From Draconibacterium sp. (GTDB taxonomy: Bacteria > Bacteroidota > Bacteroidia > Bacteroidales > Prolixibacteraceae), in contig WGCT01000120.1 in assembly GCA_015493625.1 (NCBI GenBank), positions 1-13,443 of the forward strand: 13,443 nt of DNA, given 5' to 3'. Below the pieces are notes generated by a model that did not search any database, was not told the DNA's origin, and was given only the letters and a program-made list of their open reading frames with translations. Below, in pieces: positions 6,786 through 13,443 of the stretch (the first letter of the stretch is position 1; every line of letters begins with the position of its first letter). The position numbers and the translations under genes are program-made.

Positions 6786-7820
6786 TTATTGAGGCTTTTT
6801 TACCTCTTTTTTTATCAGTGCACTAAATTCAAATACATCATCTTCGGTTGTGTCAAACGAAGTCATCCAACGAACTTCCGGTTTGGTATCGTCCCAAATA
6901 TAAAAGTAGAATTTACTCTGCAACGGTTCAATAATATGGCGTGGTACAACTGCAAATATTCCGTTTGCATCAACCGGCCGGGTTATTTTAATCTCCGGAA
7001 TTTTGGCAATCTCTTTTTCGAGCAATTTAGCCATTTTGTTGGCGTGAGTTGCTGTCTCTTTCCATAAGTCATTTTCGAAATAAGCAATAAATTGTGCAGC
7101 CGTAAACCGCATTTTGGAGTACAACTGCATACTCTGTTTACGTAAGTATTTTGTGTTTTTTGTCAACTCCGGGTTAAAAAACAGAACTGCTTCTCCCATC
7201 ATCATTCCGTTTTTTGTTCCTCCAAACGAAAGAATATCTGCGCCGCAATCGACCGTAAATTTTCTAAATTCCATGTTTAGAGCAATGGCAGCATTGGCAA
7301 TTCTTGCACCGTCGATATGCAAAAACATATTGTTTTTATGAGCTAAATCGGCCAATTCCCTAATCTCATCGGGGGTGTACACTGTTCCCATTTCGGTAAC
7401 CTGCGAAATTGAGATTACGCTCGGTTGAGAGTGGTGTTCAAAATTGAACCCTTTTAAATGTTGCTGAATACCTTCGGGGGTAATTTTACCGTTAACGGGC
7501 TCAACCGGCAATAATTTGCTGCCGGTAAATTTCTCGGGAGCTCCACACTCGTCTTCTTGTATATGAGCAGTCTCGGCACAAATAACCGAATTAAAACTCC
7601 GGGTAGCCGACGACAATGCGAGTACATTGGCACCTGTTCCGTTAAAAACAAAAAATACTTCTGTTTCGGCACCAAATCTCTCTTTAAAAATCTGAATAGC
7701 TTTTCCGGTATACATATCGTCGCCGTAACCAACTACATGTCCTGTATTCGCTTTTTGCATTGCTTTAAAAATACGAGGATGCACTCCCGAATTGTTGTCG
7801 CTGGCAAAACCTTTTGTCAT
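6786..7820 (-). CDS. Threonine aldolase family, PLP-dependent (low-specificity L-threonine aldolase)
   Basis: The 344-residue protein is a fold-type I PLP enzyme of the threonine aldolase/beta-eliminating lyase family (compare LtaE/GlyA-type aldolases), which cleaves L-threonine or L-allo-threonine to glycine and acetaldehyde in the cytosol. Visible family features are FASDNNSGVHP (5-15), GYGDD (31-35), His86 in AETAHIQEDECGA (the residue stacking on PLP), the HIDGAR segment (168-173) with Asp170 and Arg173, and the Schiff-base Lys203 in SFGGTKNG (198-205). The length matches the family. It is the upstream gene of a two-gene unit with the rhomboid protease; no functional link between the two is evident. 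The exact stereochemical preference cannot be read from sequence. Confidence 0.92.
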   Translation of the reverse strand: MTKGFASDNNSGVHPRIFKAMQKANTGHVVGYGDDMYTGKAIQIFKERFGAETEVFFVFNGTGANVLALSSATRSFNSVICAETAHIQEDECGAPEKFTGSKLLPVEPVNGKITPEGIQQHLKGFNFEHHSQPSVISISQVTEMGTVYTPDEIRELADLAHKNNMFLHIDGARIANAAIALNMEFRKFTVDCGADILSFGGTKNGMMMGEAVLFFNPELTKNTKYLRKQSMQLYSKMRFTAAQFIAYFENDLWKETATHANKMAKLLEKEIAKIPEIKITRPVDANGIFAVVPRHIIEPLQSKFYFYIWDDTKPEVRWMTSFDTTEDDVFEFSALIKKEVKKPQ

Positions 7821-7846
7821 TTTTTTTATTTTGAAATTAGATTTAA

Positions 7847-7854
7847 CAAATATA
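7847..7854 (-). promoter_or_regulatory. Candidate -7 promoter box of the threonine aldolase gene
   Basis: On the minus strand this reads TATATTTG, a full match to TAnnTTTG, 26 bases upstream of the start codon. No clear TTTG element is seen at the -33 position. Confidence 0.42.
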
Positions 7855-7940
7855 GTAAGAGAATACCGTATTATCAGTAATTGGTTTTATTTCTGTAATT
7901 TTATTTCGAAAAAAACGACCAGTTATAAAAAGAGTAGAAA

Positions 7941-8612
7941 ATGAATGATTCCATTACTTTATCGCAGAAAATTTATCTGTTATCGTTAAATGTAAAAAAA
8001 GGTGGTTTTGTTTCTGCAGCAAAATCGGGGTTAAATTATACAATCCTTGGTGGTTTGCTTTTTGAGCTTTTCGAGAATAAAAACATCAGATTTGAAGGCA
8101 AAAGAATTGTTGTTATCGACAAGCATTCGGAAAACGATTTGTACCGTTTTATGTTAGAGAAAATAGGAAAAACAGAACGGCCGATAAAAATATCGCGTGC
8201 TCTTGGTAAGTTTAATTTTTCTATGAAGTTTATTTTAAAACAAGTTCAACAGGGACTGGTTGAAAAGCGGATGATTCGAATGGAACCGAAACAATTTCTG
8301 TTTTTTAAATGGGAAAAATCCTATTTAATCAACAAGCAATTTGTATATAAACTGGTTGCCGAAATAGAGAGGCAAGTTTCAACTGGTTCGGCTTCGGAGG
8401 AGGAGATGATTTTATTGTCGTTTATAAAACCATCAGGATTATTATTTCGCATTTACTCCGACCGTCGAAAACGAAAAACTGCAAAAAAGAAACTCGAAAA
8501 AATGATGGTTGAGAACCAGGTTTCGGAAGCCGTTACGGGTGCAATTCAGGCTGCGCAAGCTGTAGCAGCATCGGTTGCAGCATCGGCCGCGGTTACTGCT
8601 TCAGTGCATTAA
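7941..8612 (+). CDS. GOLPH3/VPS74 (GPP34)-family protein with Ala-rich C-terminus
   Basis: The 223-residue protein resembles the GPP34 domain across residues 5-190. It opens with LSQKIYLLSLN (7-17) and has the GLNYTILGGLLFEL helix (30-43), an IVVIDK strand (56-61) and the later LLSFIKPSGLL segment (158-168). In eukaryotes GOLPH3 binds phosphatidylinositol-4-phosphate and retains glycosyltransferases in the Golgi; bacterial members occur but their role is largely unknown. A basic cluster (RRKRKTAKKK, 175-184) could contact membrane lipid head groups. The tail from 198 on is Ala-rich and ends in ASVAASAAVTASVH. It has no signal peptide and no certain transmembrane helix, so it is probably cytosolic or peripheral. 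The gene stands alone, divergent from the aldolase gene and 329 bases before fucI. Confidence 0.85.
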   Translation: MNDSITLSQKIYLLSLNVKKGGFVSAAKSGLNYTILGGLLFELFENKNIRFEGKRIVVIDKHSENDLYRFMLEKIGKTERPIKISRALGKFNFSMKFILKQVQQGLVEKRMIRMEPKQFLFFKWEKSYLINKQFVYKLVAEIERQVSTGSASEEEMILLSFIKPSGLLFRIYSDRRKRKTAKKKLEKMMVENQVSEAVTGAIQAAQAVAASVAASAAVTASVH

Positions 8613-8834
8613 TTCAATAGATTTTTCGATTTCAGAACCAAGAACCAAGTAACAAACGAAGCTACTAAACATCGGTTATTTGTCATAATCCTGTGTATTT
8701 AGTTGCTATTCAGTGTTGTACGAAGGAGCGACTCACTGTTTCTATTTCACTTCCGAGAAAATAACGCGAGGTAGGTAATTCACACAAAACAGGTTGTAAA
8801 ACATATTTTGGGTTTTAAAAATTCTTCCTAAATT

Positions 8835-8862
8835 GCAGCACAGCACAGGACAGCACAGACAG
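8835..8862 (+). repeat. Imperfect CACAG pentanucleotide tandem repeat upstream of fucI
   Basis: The tract reads GCAG, CACAG, CACAG, GACAG, CACAG, ACAG: about five units of a 5-base repeat with small differences. It ends 79 bases before the fucI start and stands out from the AT-rich surroundings. Confidence 0.8.
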
Positions 8863-8884
8863 ATATTGTTTCTATTTTAGTATC

Positions 8885-8898
8885 CATAAAATTTTATG
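8885..8898. promoter_or_regulatory. Perfect 14-bp palindrome, candidate operator of fucI
   Basis: cataaaattttatg is a perfect palindrome centred about 50 bases upstream of the fucI start codon. GntR-type regulators bind short palindromes, so this is a candidate site for the regulator encoded at 12125-13123. Its AT-rich make-up means chance is possible. Confidence 0.35.
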
Positions 8899-8941
8899 TT
8901 GTTCGAGGTGTGATATTTACAAATATTATAATCTATTTAAA

Positions 8942-10723
8942 ATGGGAAACAGATTAATAGGAAGACTACCAAAAGTAGGAATTCGTCCGGTAATAGACGG
9001 GCGTGAGCAGGGAGTGCGAGAGTCACTCGAAGTTCAAACAATGAATATGGCAAGAGCAGCCGTTAAAATAATTGAAGAGAATTTAACTTTCCCCGGAGGT
9101 GAAAAAGTGGAGTGTGTAATTGCCGACACAACAATTGGAGGAGTTGCCGAAGCTGCCATGTGTGCCGATAAATTTGACCGCGAAGGTGTTGGCGTTTCGT
9201 TAACCGTTACACCCTGCTGGTGTTATGGAACCGAAGTAATGGATACAAATCCTTCTATACCCAAAGCGGTTTGGGGGTTTAACGGAACCGAGCGCCCCGG
9301 AGCCGTATATCTTGCTGCTGCACTGGCCGGATATTCACAAAAAGGATTGCCTGCATTTGGAATTTATGGCCGCGATGTACAGGATGCTAGCGATGAATCG
9401 GTTCCAAAAGATGTGGAGGAAAAAATTCTGCGCTTTGTAAAATCGGCTTTGGCAGTAGCGCAAATGAAAGGTAAATCGTACTTGTCGTTGGGATTTACTT
9501 CAATGGGAATTGCAGGCTCAACAGTTAATCCCGATTTCTTTCAGGAATACCTCGGAATGCGAACTGAATTTGTCGATATGGTGGAAGTAAAACGCCGTAT
9601 CGATGAAGGTATTTACGATAAAGAGGAGTTTGAAAAAGCCATTGCATGGACAAAAGTAAACTGCAAAATTGGCGACGATTTAAATAGCAAAGAGAAAATT
9701 GTTGATAGCGAACGAAAAGAGTGGGAGTGGGAAATAGTTGTGAAAATGACACTGATTTTCCGCGATTTAATGATTGGAAATCCAAAATTAAAAGAGGCCG
9801 GTTTTGGCGAAGAATCGAAAGGGAGAAATGCAATTGCAGGAGGTTTTCAGGGGCAGCGCCAATGGACCGATTACTACCCGAATGGCGATTTTGCCGAAAC
9901 AATATTGAATACTTCTTTTGACTGGAATGGAATTCGCGAGGCGTTTGTTTTTGCAACCGAAAACGACAGCTTAAATGCAGTACCGATGTTGTTTGGTCAT
10001 TTGCTTACAAATACAGCTCAAATTTTCTCCGATGTGCGAACCTACTGGAGTCCCGATGCTGTTAAACGGGTTACAGGAAAAGAGTTGACCGGAGTTGCAA
10101 AAAACGGAATTATTCATTTGATTAACTCGGGCTCTACAACGCTCGATGCAACAGCACAACAGGCCGATAAGAATGGGAATCCGGTAATGAAACCTTTTTG
10201 GGAGATTACTGAGGAGGAGATGGAGAAATGTCTTGAGAACACAAAATTTTGTCCTGCCATTCGTGAATATTTCCGGGGTGGCGGCTATTCAACCCAATTT
10301 AAAACAAAAGGGTCGATGCCAATAACCATGGCACGGGTGAATTTGGTAAAAGGAATTGGACCGGTATTGCAAATTGCCGAAGGTTATACCGTTGAACTGG
10401 AAGACGATATGCATAAAGTTTTAGACGAACGTACCAACCCAACATGGCCTACAACCTGGTTTGCTCCAAAAATAACAGGGAAAGGTGCCTTTAAAGATGT
10501 CTATTCGGTAATGGCAAATTGGGGGGCCAACCACGGTGCAATTAGTTACGGACACATTGGTGCCGACCTAATTACGCTTGCTTCGATGCTGCGCATTCCG
10601 GTTAATATGCACAATGTCGATGAGGAAAAAATATTCCGCCCAAGTACCTGGAACGCTTTTGGCGAAAATAAAGAGAGTGCCGATTATCGTGCTTGCGAAA
10701 ATTTTGGTCCACTTTATAAATAG
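8942..10723 (+). CDS. fucI: L-fucose isomerase
   Basis: The 593-residue protein matches the length of E. coli FucI (591) and is colinear with it. The enzyme is a cytosolic Mn2+-dependent aldose-ketose isomerase converting L-fucose to L-fuculose; many members also act on D-arabinose. The metal and catalytic residues are all present: Glu340 in ATENDSLN, Asp364 in [10 protein letters not shown] and His531 in WGANHGA, corresponding to E. coli Glu337, Asp361 and His528. The N-terminus [20 protein letters not shown] is also typical. Two tandem TAG stops close the gene. It is followed by an intrinsic terminator, so it may be transcribed alone. No fuculokinase, aldolase or permease gene is next to it in this window. 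Confidence 0.97.
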   Translation: MGNRLIGRLPKVGIRPVIDGREQGVRESLEVQTMNMARAAVKIIEENLTFPGGEKVECVIADTTIGGVAEAAMCADKFDREGVGVSLTVTPCWCYGTEVMDTNPSIPKAVWGFNGTERPGAVYLAAALAGYSQKGLPAFGIYGRDVQDASDESVPKDVEEKILRFVKSALAVAQMKGKSYLSLGFTSMGIAGSTVNPDFFQEYLGMRTEFVDMVEVKRRIDEGIYDKEEFEKAIAWTKVNCKIGDDLNSKEKIVDSERKEWEWEIVVKMTLIFRDLMIGNPKLKEAGFGEESKGRNAIAGGFQGQRQWTDYYPNGDFAETILNTSFDWNGIREAFVFATENDSLNAVPMLFGHLLTNTAQIFSDVRTYWSPDAVKRVTGKELTGVAKNGIIHLINSGSTTLDATAQQADKNGNPVMKPFWEITEEEMEKCLENTKFCPAIREYFRGGGYSTQFKTKGSMPITMARVNLVKGIGPVLQIAEGYTVELEDDMHKVLDERTNPTWPTTWFAPKITGKGAFKDVYSVMANWGANHGAISYGHIGADLITLASMLRIPVNMHNVDEEKIFRPSTWNAFGENKESADYRACENFGPLYK

Positions 10724-10730
10724 TAGTTTA

Positions 10731-10758
10731 TCATATGTTTCGTTTGGTTTCATATGAA
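10731..10758. repeat. Paired CATATG palindromes after fucI
   Basis: Two CATATG hexamers (10732-10737 and 10751-10756) lie 19 bases apart, close to two helical turns. The second sits in the 10-bp palindrome ttcatatgaa (10749-10758). Together they could form a 7-bp stem (tcatatg/catatga) or a pair of protein-binding sites. Function unknown. Confidence 0.4.
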
Positions 10759-10779
10759 GTTTTAATAGTTAATTAGTAT

Positions 10780-10806
10780 AAAAGCCACCTAAAAGGGTGG
10801 CTTTTT
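10780..10806 (+). terminator. Rho-independent terminator after fucI
   Basis: A perfect 10-bp stem (aaaagccacc at 10780-10789, ggtggctttt at 10796-10805) with a 6-base loop ends in a T run. It lies 56 bases after the fucI stop and separates fucI from the lipoprotein-regulator pair. The A run on the opposite side could allow function in both directions. Confidence 0.9.
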
Positions 10807-10872
10807 AGCTTCGAAGGAAATAATATTTGTAAGTGTAAATTACTATATTCGTAAATAATTAAGCTATAACTT

Positions 10873-12102
10873 ATGAAAACCATTCCATTTCTTGTCTTAA
10901 CCATTCTGCTTTTTGCTTGTTCAAATGGCAAAGAGTCAAAAAAAGCAAAATTAAATATGAACAGTTTCGAAAAAGGCAGTTACGGATTTGATTTGAAATT
11001 CCTGAAAGAGCATTCAAATCCGGTTGAATTGAAAAACGGCGATGCCCGTATTATTGTCTCCCCCGATTTTCAGGGGCGGGTAATGACCAGTTCTGCAGCC
11101 GGAGAAAACGGATTGAGCTACGGTTGGATAAATTACGATTTAATTGAATCGGGGGAAGTTTTGCAGCACATTAATTCCGTGGGTGGCGAAGAGCGGTTTT
11201 GGCTAGGGCCCGAAGGGGGGCAGTTTTCTATATTTTTTAAAAATGGCGATTCATTCGATTTAAAACATTGGCAAACGCCACCGGTTATCGATACCGAAAA
11301 ATACGAGCTGGTTGCTTCGGGAAAAACTTTTGCAGAATTTAAAAAATCGGCAAAAATTAAAAACTACAGCAATACCGAATTTCAACTTGAAATTAAGAGG
11401 AAAGTTGTTTTGTTAACCAACGATGAGATAGAGAAAGAGTTGGGTGTAGGAATTGAAAAAAACACAAAAGTGGTGGGGTATAAAACCATAAATAATTTGC
11501 TGAACACTGGAATTGAAGCGTGGAAGAAAGAGAGTGGGTTGCTTTCTGTATGGCTTTTGGGAATGTTTAATCCTTCGCCCGAAGTTACAATTGTTGTTCC
11601 GTTTAAAACCGGGGTAAAATCGGATTATATTGTAAAAGACGACTATTTTGGTAAAATTCCTGCCGAGCGTTTAGTGGTCGATAAAAGTGGCTTTATTTTT
11701 CTGAAAGGCGATGGTAAATACAGAGGTAAGATTGGAATTCCTCCGCAACGTGCCCTGCCTTTTTTAGGTAGTTACGATGCACACAATCACCTGCTTACTA
11801 TTGTTAAATGTGAAGTAAAAGAGGGTGTAACCGATTATGTAAATTCGGCCTGGGAGATACAAAAATACCCGTTTAAAGGCGATGCAATAAATTCGTATAA
11901 CGACGGGCCTGTTGCCGATGGCAAACAGTTGGGGCCGTTTTACGAGATGGAAACATCGTCGCCGGCACTTGCGTTAAAAGCGGGCGAATCGGCAACATAT
12001 TCACAATCAACTTTCCATTTGCAAGGAAGTGAAGCTGAATTGGATGTAATTTGTCAAAAGGTTTTTAATGTATCGTTGGAAAAAATAAAAGCTGTTTTTT
12101 AG
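10873..12102 (+). CDS. DUF6786-family lipoprotein of unknown function
   Basis: The 409-residue protein has a lipoprotein signal peptide ending in the lipobox LFAC (Cys16), so it is exported and membrane-anchored. The remainder resembles the DUF6786 group of Bacteroidota and Planctomycetota, with GDARIIVSPDFQGRVMTSS (56-74), GGEERFWLGPEGGQFSIFF (104-122) and a PPQRALPFLGSYDA stretch near 287-301. The alternating beta-strand pattern and late conserved acidic and aromatic positions recall galactose-mutarotase-like sugar-binding folds, but this is inference. The regulator gene starts 22 bases after its stop, so they share an operon; the terminator upstream separates them from fucI. A role in handling an extracytoplasmic sugar is plausible from context only. 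Confidence 0.75.
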   Translation: MKTIPFLVLTILLFACSNGKESKKAKLNMNSFEKGSYGFDLKFLKEHSNPVELKNGDARIIVSPDFQGRVMTSSAAGENGLSYGWINYDLIESGEVLQHINSVGGEERFWLGPEGGQFSIFFKNGDSFDLKHWQTPPVIDTEKYELVASGKTFAEFKKSAKIKNYSNTEFQLEIKRKVVLLTNDEIEKELGVGIEKNTKVVGYKTINNLLNTGIEAWKKESGLLSVWLLGMFNPSPEVTIVVPFKTGVKSDYIVKDDYFGKIPAERLVVDKSGFIFLKGDGKYRGKIGIPPQRALPFLGSYDAHNHLLTIVKCEVKEGVTDYVNSAWEIQKYPFKGDAINSYNDGPVADGKQLGPFYEMETSSPALALKAGESATYSQSTFHLQGSEAELDVICQKVFNVSLEKIKAVF

Positions 12103-12124
12103 TAACAGATGTACCTGAAATTGA

Positions 12125-13123
12125 ATGTCGAAATTTATCTATAAAATTTCCGAATCGGCCGGGCAAACTAAGTTGCAGCAACTGGTGCACTCGATTGCCG
12201 AAGCCATAAATACCGGAGTATTAAAAGTTGGCGACGTGTTACCGTCGGTAAACCAGTTAAGTGCCGAGAGTGGTTTTTCGCGCGATACCGTTTTTAAAGC
12301 TTACTCAATTTTAAAGCAGCGTAATTTAATTGAATCGGCTCCGCAAAAAGGATATTTTGTAGCTGCCGAGTCGTTTAAGGTATTTATGTTGCTCGACGAT
12401 TTTAGTGCATTTAAAGAGCAGTTGTACCAGTCTTTCCGCCAAAATCTTCCCGACACATATTCTGTCGATTTGCTTTTTCATCATTATAATCACGCTGTTT
12501 TTAATCAACTTGTTCAGGGGAGTTTGGGGCGCTACAGTATGTATGTGGTAATGAATATCGACCATAAAACTATTGAACCGATTCTGGAAAAGATAGATCC
12601 TAATAAGCTGCTTATTCTCGACATGGGAAAACCCGAAAACGGAAAGATGAATTTTATTTTACAGGATTTTTATACATCGGTAAAAAACTGTTTGGAAGAG
12701 GGAGTTTCGCAACTTAAAAAATATAATAAACTGATTTTAGTGTACGAGAAAAAAAGTACACCGCACCCTGCAGAGATTGTTCCGGCTGTAAAAAGTTTTT
12801 GTAAAAAGCACGAAATTAAGTTTGAAAATAGTAAAGCGTTAAACGTGCAGAATATAAAAAAGGGTCAGGTATATTTTGTTGTTCGCGATGCCGATTTGGT
12901 TCGTGTTATAAAATCATGTCGTTCGAAGAAACTTAAAATGGGAAAAGATGTTGGTGTTTTGTCGTATAACGATACACCCATGAAACAGATTGTTGGCAAT
13001 GGAATAACGGTCATCTCAGCCGATTTTGAAAAAATGGGAAAAGAGGCAGCAGTATTTGTGAAAGATAAACAGAAAGTAGGTAAAATCTACACTCCTTCGT
13101 TTATTCTGCGCGACTCTTTATAA
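12125..13123 (+). CDS. GntR-family regulator with periplasmic-binding-like sensor domain (FucR-like)
   Basis: The 332-residue protein has an N-terminal GntR winged helix-turn-helix (about 5-80), with the recognition region LPSVNQLSAESGFSRDTVFKAY (39-60) and the wing QKGYFVA (74-80). A C-terminal LacI-type periplasmic-binding-like domain (about 85-330) carries VFMLLDDFSAFKEQL near its start and VGVLSYNDTPMKQIVGNGITVIS (276-298) near its end. This architecture is that of FucR and related sugar-responsive regulators in Bacteroides, and its position near fucI makes a role in fucose control likely. It probably binds DNA as a dimer and releases it when the sugar or a derivative binds the C-terminal domain. 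The effector is inferred, not seen. Confidence 0.88.
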   Translation: MSKFIYKISESAGQTKLQQLVHSIAEAINTGVLKVGDVLPSVNQLSAESGFSRDTVFKAYSILKQRNLIESAPQKGYFVAAESFKVFMLLDDFSAFKEQLYQSFRQNLPDTYSVDLLFHHYNHAVFNQLVQGSLGRYSMYVVMNIDHKTIEPILEKIDPNKLLILDMGKPENGKMNFILQDFYTSVKNCLEEGVSQLKKYNKLILVYEKKSTPHPAEIVPAVKSFCKKHEIKFENSKALNVQNIKKGQVYFVVRDADLVRVIKSCRSKKLKMGKDVGVLSYNDTPMKQIVGNGITVISADFEKMGKEAAVFVKDKQKVGKIYTPSFILRDSL

Positions 13124-13138
13124 TAGGCGTTGCCTATT
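13122..13138 (+). other. Short hairpin at the end of the GntR-type regulator gene
   Basis: A perfect 7-bp stem aataggc/gcctatt with a 3-base loop starts inside the stop codon of the regulator gene. It lacks a following T run, so it is a weak terminator candidate only. The rest of the space up to 13264 shows no gene. Confidence 0.4.
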
Positions 13139-13264
13139 GTTTGTGGCGGCGTAATGTGTTTGAGTTCTGGTTGTTGTACCCAAAGTGAAAACATCTTACA
13201 AATTCTGCCGATTAACAATATACTCAAAAAAAACGGACAAAGGTATTCGATTGTTTACAGTTGG

Positions 13265-13441
13265 TTACCGGAATAATGCAATTCCGGGAGCGAGAAAAAC
13301 TCTAAATGCAATTATTAAAATAACCATGAAGAAATATAATAAAACTGAATATTTACCGATTTCAATATTCATTGACGGTTTTAAATCATTAATTCGTTTT
13401 GCATTCTTATAAGGAAAAATAAAAATCATTCCACTTGTAAT
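13265..13441 (-). CDS. Partial CDS, C-terminal end of a probable membrane protein
   Basis: On the minus strand one frame is open from the right edge of the window to a TAA stop at 13265-13267, giving 58 residues with no start inside the window. The translation reads like the end of a membrane protein: a short GMIFIFP segment, a charged loop (YKNAKRINDLKPSMNIEIGK), then a hydrophobic helix YSVLLYFFMVILIIAFRVFL and a short tail. The overlapping plus-strand frame (13185-13412) looks less protein-like. The family is not recognisable from this fragment. The gene would be convergent with the regulator gene. A 7-bp inverted repeat (ccggaat/attccgg, 13268-13287) lies over its last codons. Confidence 0.5.
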   Translation of the reverse strand: MTSGMIFIFPYKNAKRINDLKPSMNIEIGKYSVLLYFFMVILIIAFRVFLAPGIALFR

Positions 13442-13443
13442 TG

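Larger units (their letters stand above)
8613..8941 (+). promoter_or_regulatory. Long non-coding leader region of fucI with repeats
   Basis: No gene is seen in these 329 bases. They contain a short tandem agaacca repeat (8634-8647), an 11-base direct repeat tgtttctattt (8737-8747 and 8867-8877, 130 bases apart), a pentanucleotide repeat tract and a perfect 14-bp palindrome, the last two listed separately. No full TAnnTTTG box was found; TATTTTGG and TATTTTAG near 8804-8880 are one-mismatch versions. The length and the repeats fit a regulated promoter region, presumably of fucI. Confidence 0.5.

Noticed and set aside
8835..8862. CRISPR-like array
   Set aside because: The repeat unit is only 5 bases with no spacers.
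9525..9956. Minus-strand open frame of 143 codons inside fucI
   Set aside because: It lies fully within the fucI coding region, opposite conserved residues, and its translation has no recognisable domain.
12125..13123. LacI-family repressor
   Set aside because: The sensor domain is LacI-like, but the N-terminal DNA-binding domain is a GntR-type winged helix with its wing motif rather than a LacI helix-turn-helix with hinge helix.
13185..13412. Plus-strand open frame of 75 codons near the right edge
   Set aside because: The translation lacks recognisable features; the overlapping minus-strand frame with a clear membrane helix is the better candidate.

Overview
The window is chromosomal DNA from a member of the Bacteroidota, most likely order Bacteroidales/Marinilabiliales. 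This placement is inferred from gene content: an NusB roughly twice the usual length, a nusB-DUF1573-yajC operon, an ECF sigma/anti-sigma pair with a Spy-like partner, a DUF6786 lipoprotein and a FucR-type GntR regulator. AT-rich intergenic DNA and several TAnnTTTG promoter boxes of the Bacteroidota type fit the same assignment. No rRNA, tRNA, CRISPR array, insertion sequence or phage gene was seen.

Layout. Positions 1-377 hold no convincing gene. At 378-1909 (minus strand) lies a three-gene envelope-stress type operon: ECF sigma factor, one-helix membrane protein (probable anti-sigma factor), then a secreted Spy/CpxP-like helical protein. At 2011-2757 (minus) is a Nudix-fold transcriptional regulator with a degenerate catalytic box; it diverges from ychF (2930-4030, plus). 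A strong bidirectional terminator at 4057-4094 separates ychF from the convergent nusB-DUF1573-yajC operon (4112-5825, minus). Next, still on the minus strand, come a threonine aldolase and a rhomboid protease with an acidic tail (6021-7820). From 7941 onward all complete genes are on the plus strand: a GOLPH3/GPP34-family protein, a 329-base non-coding stretch with repeats and a palindrome, L-fucose isomerase (fucI), a terminator, a DUF6786 lipoprotein and a GntR/periplasmic-binding-fold regulator. The right edge shows the likely 3' end of a membrane protein gene on the minus strand.

How the genes may work together. The sigma/anti-sigma/Spy-like trio is best read as a self-contained signalling unit in which an envelope signal frees the sigma factor. 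The right-hand block looks like part of a fucose (or D-arabinose) utilisation locus: FucI converts L-fucose to L-fuculose, the GntR-type regulator probably senses the sugar or a phosphorylated product, and the DUF6786 lipoprotein has no known role but is co-transcribed with the regulator. No fuculokinase, fuculose-phosphate aldolase or fucose permease is in the window. The middle block is mostly housekeeping.

I found no clearly undescribed multi-gene system. The strongest candidates for a second look are the sigma/anti-sigma/Spy trio, the GOLPH3-family protein with its alanine-rich tail, the degenerate Nudix regulator, and the DUF6786-regulator pair beside fucI.
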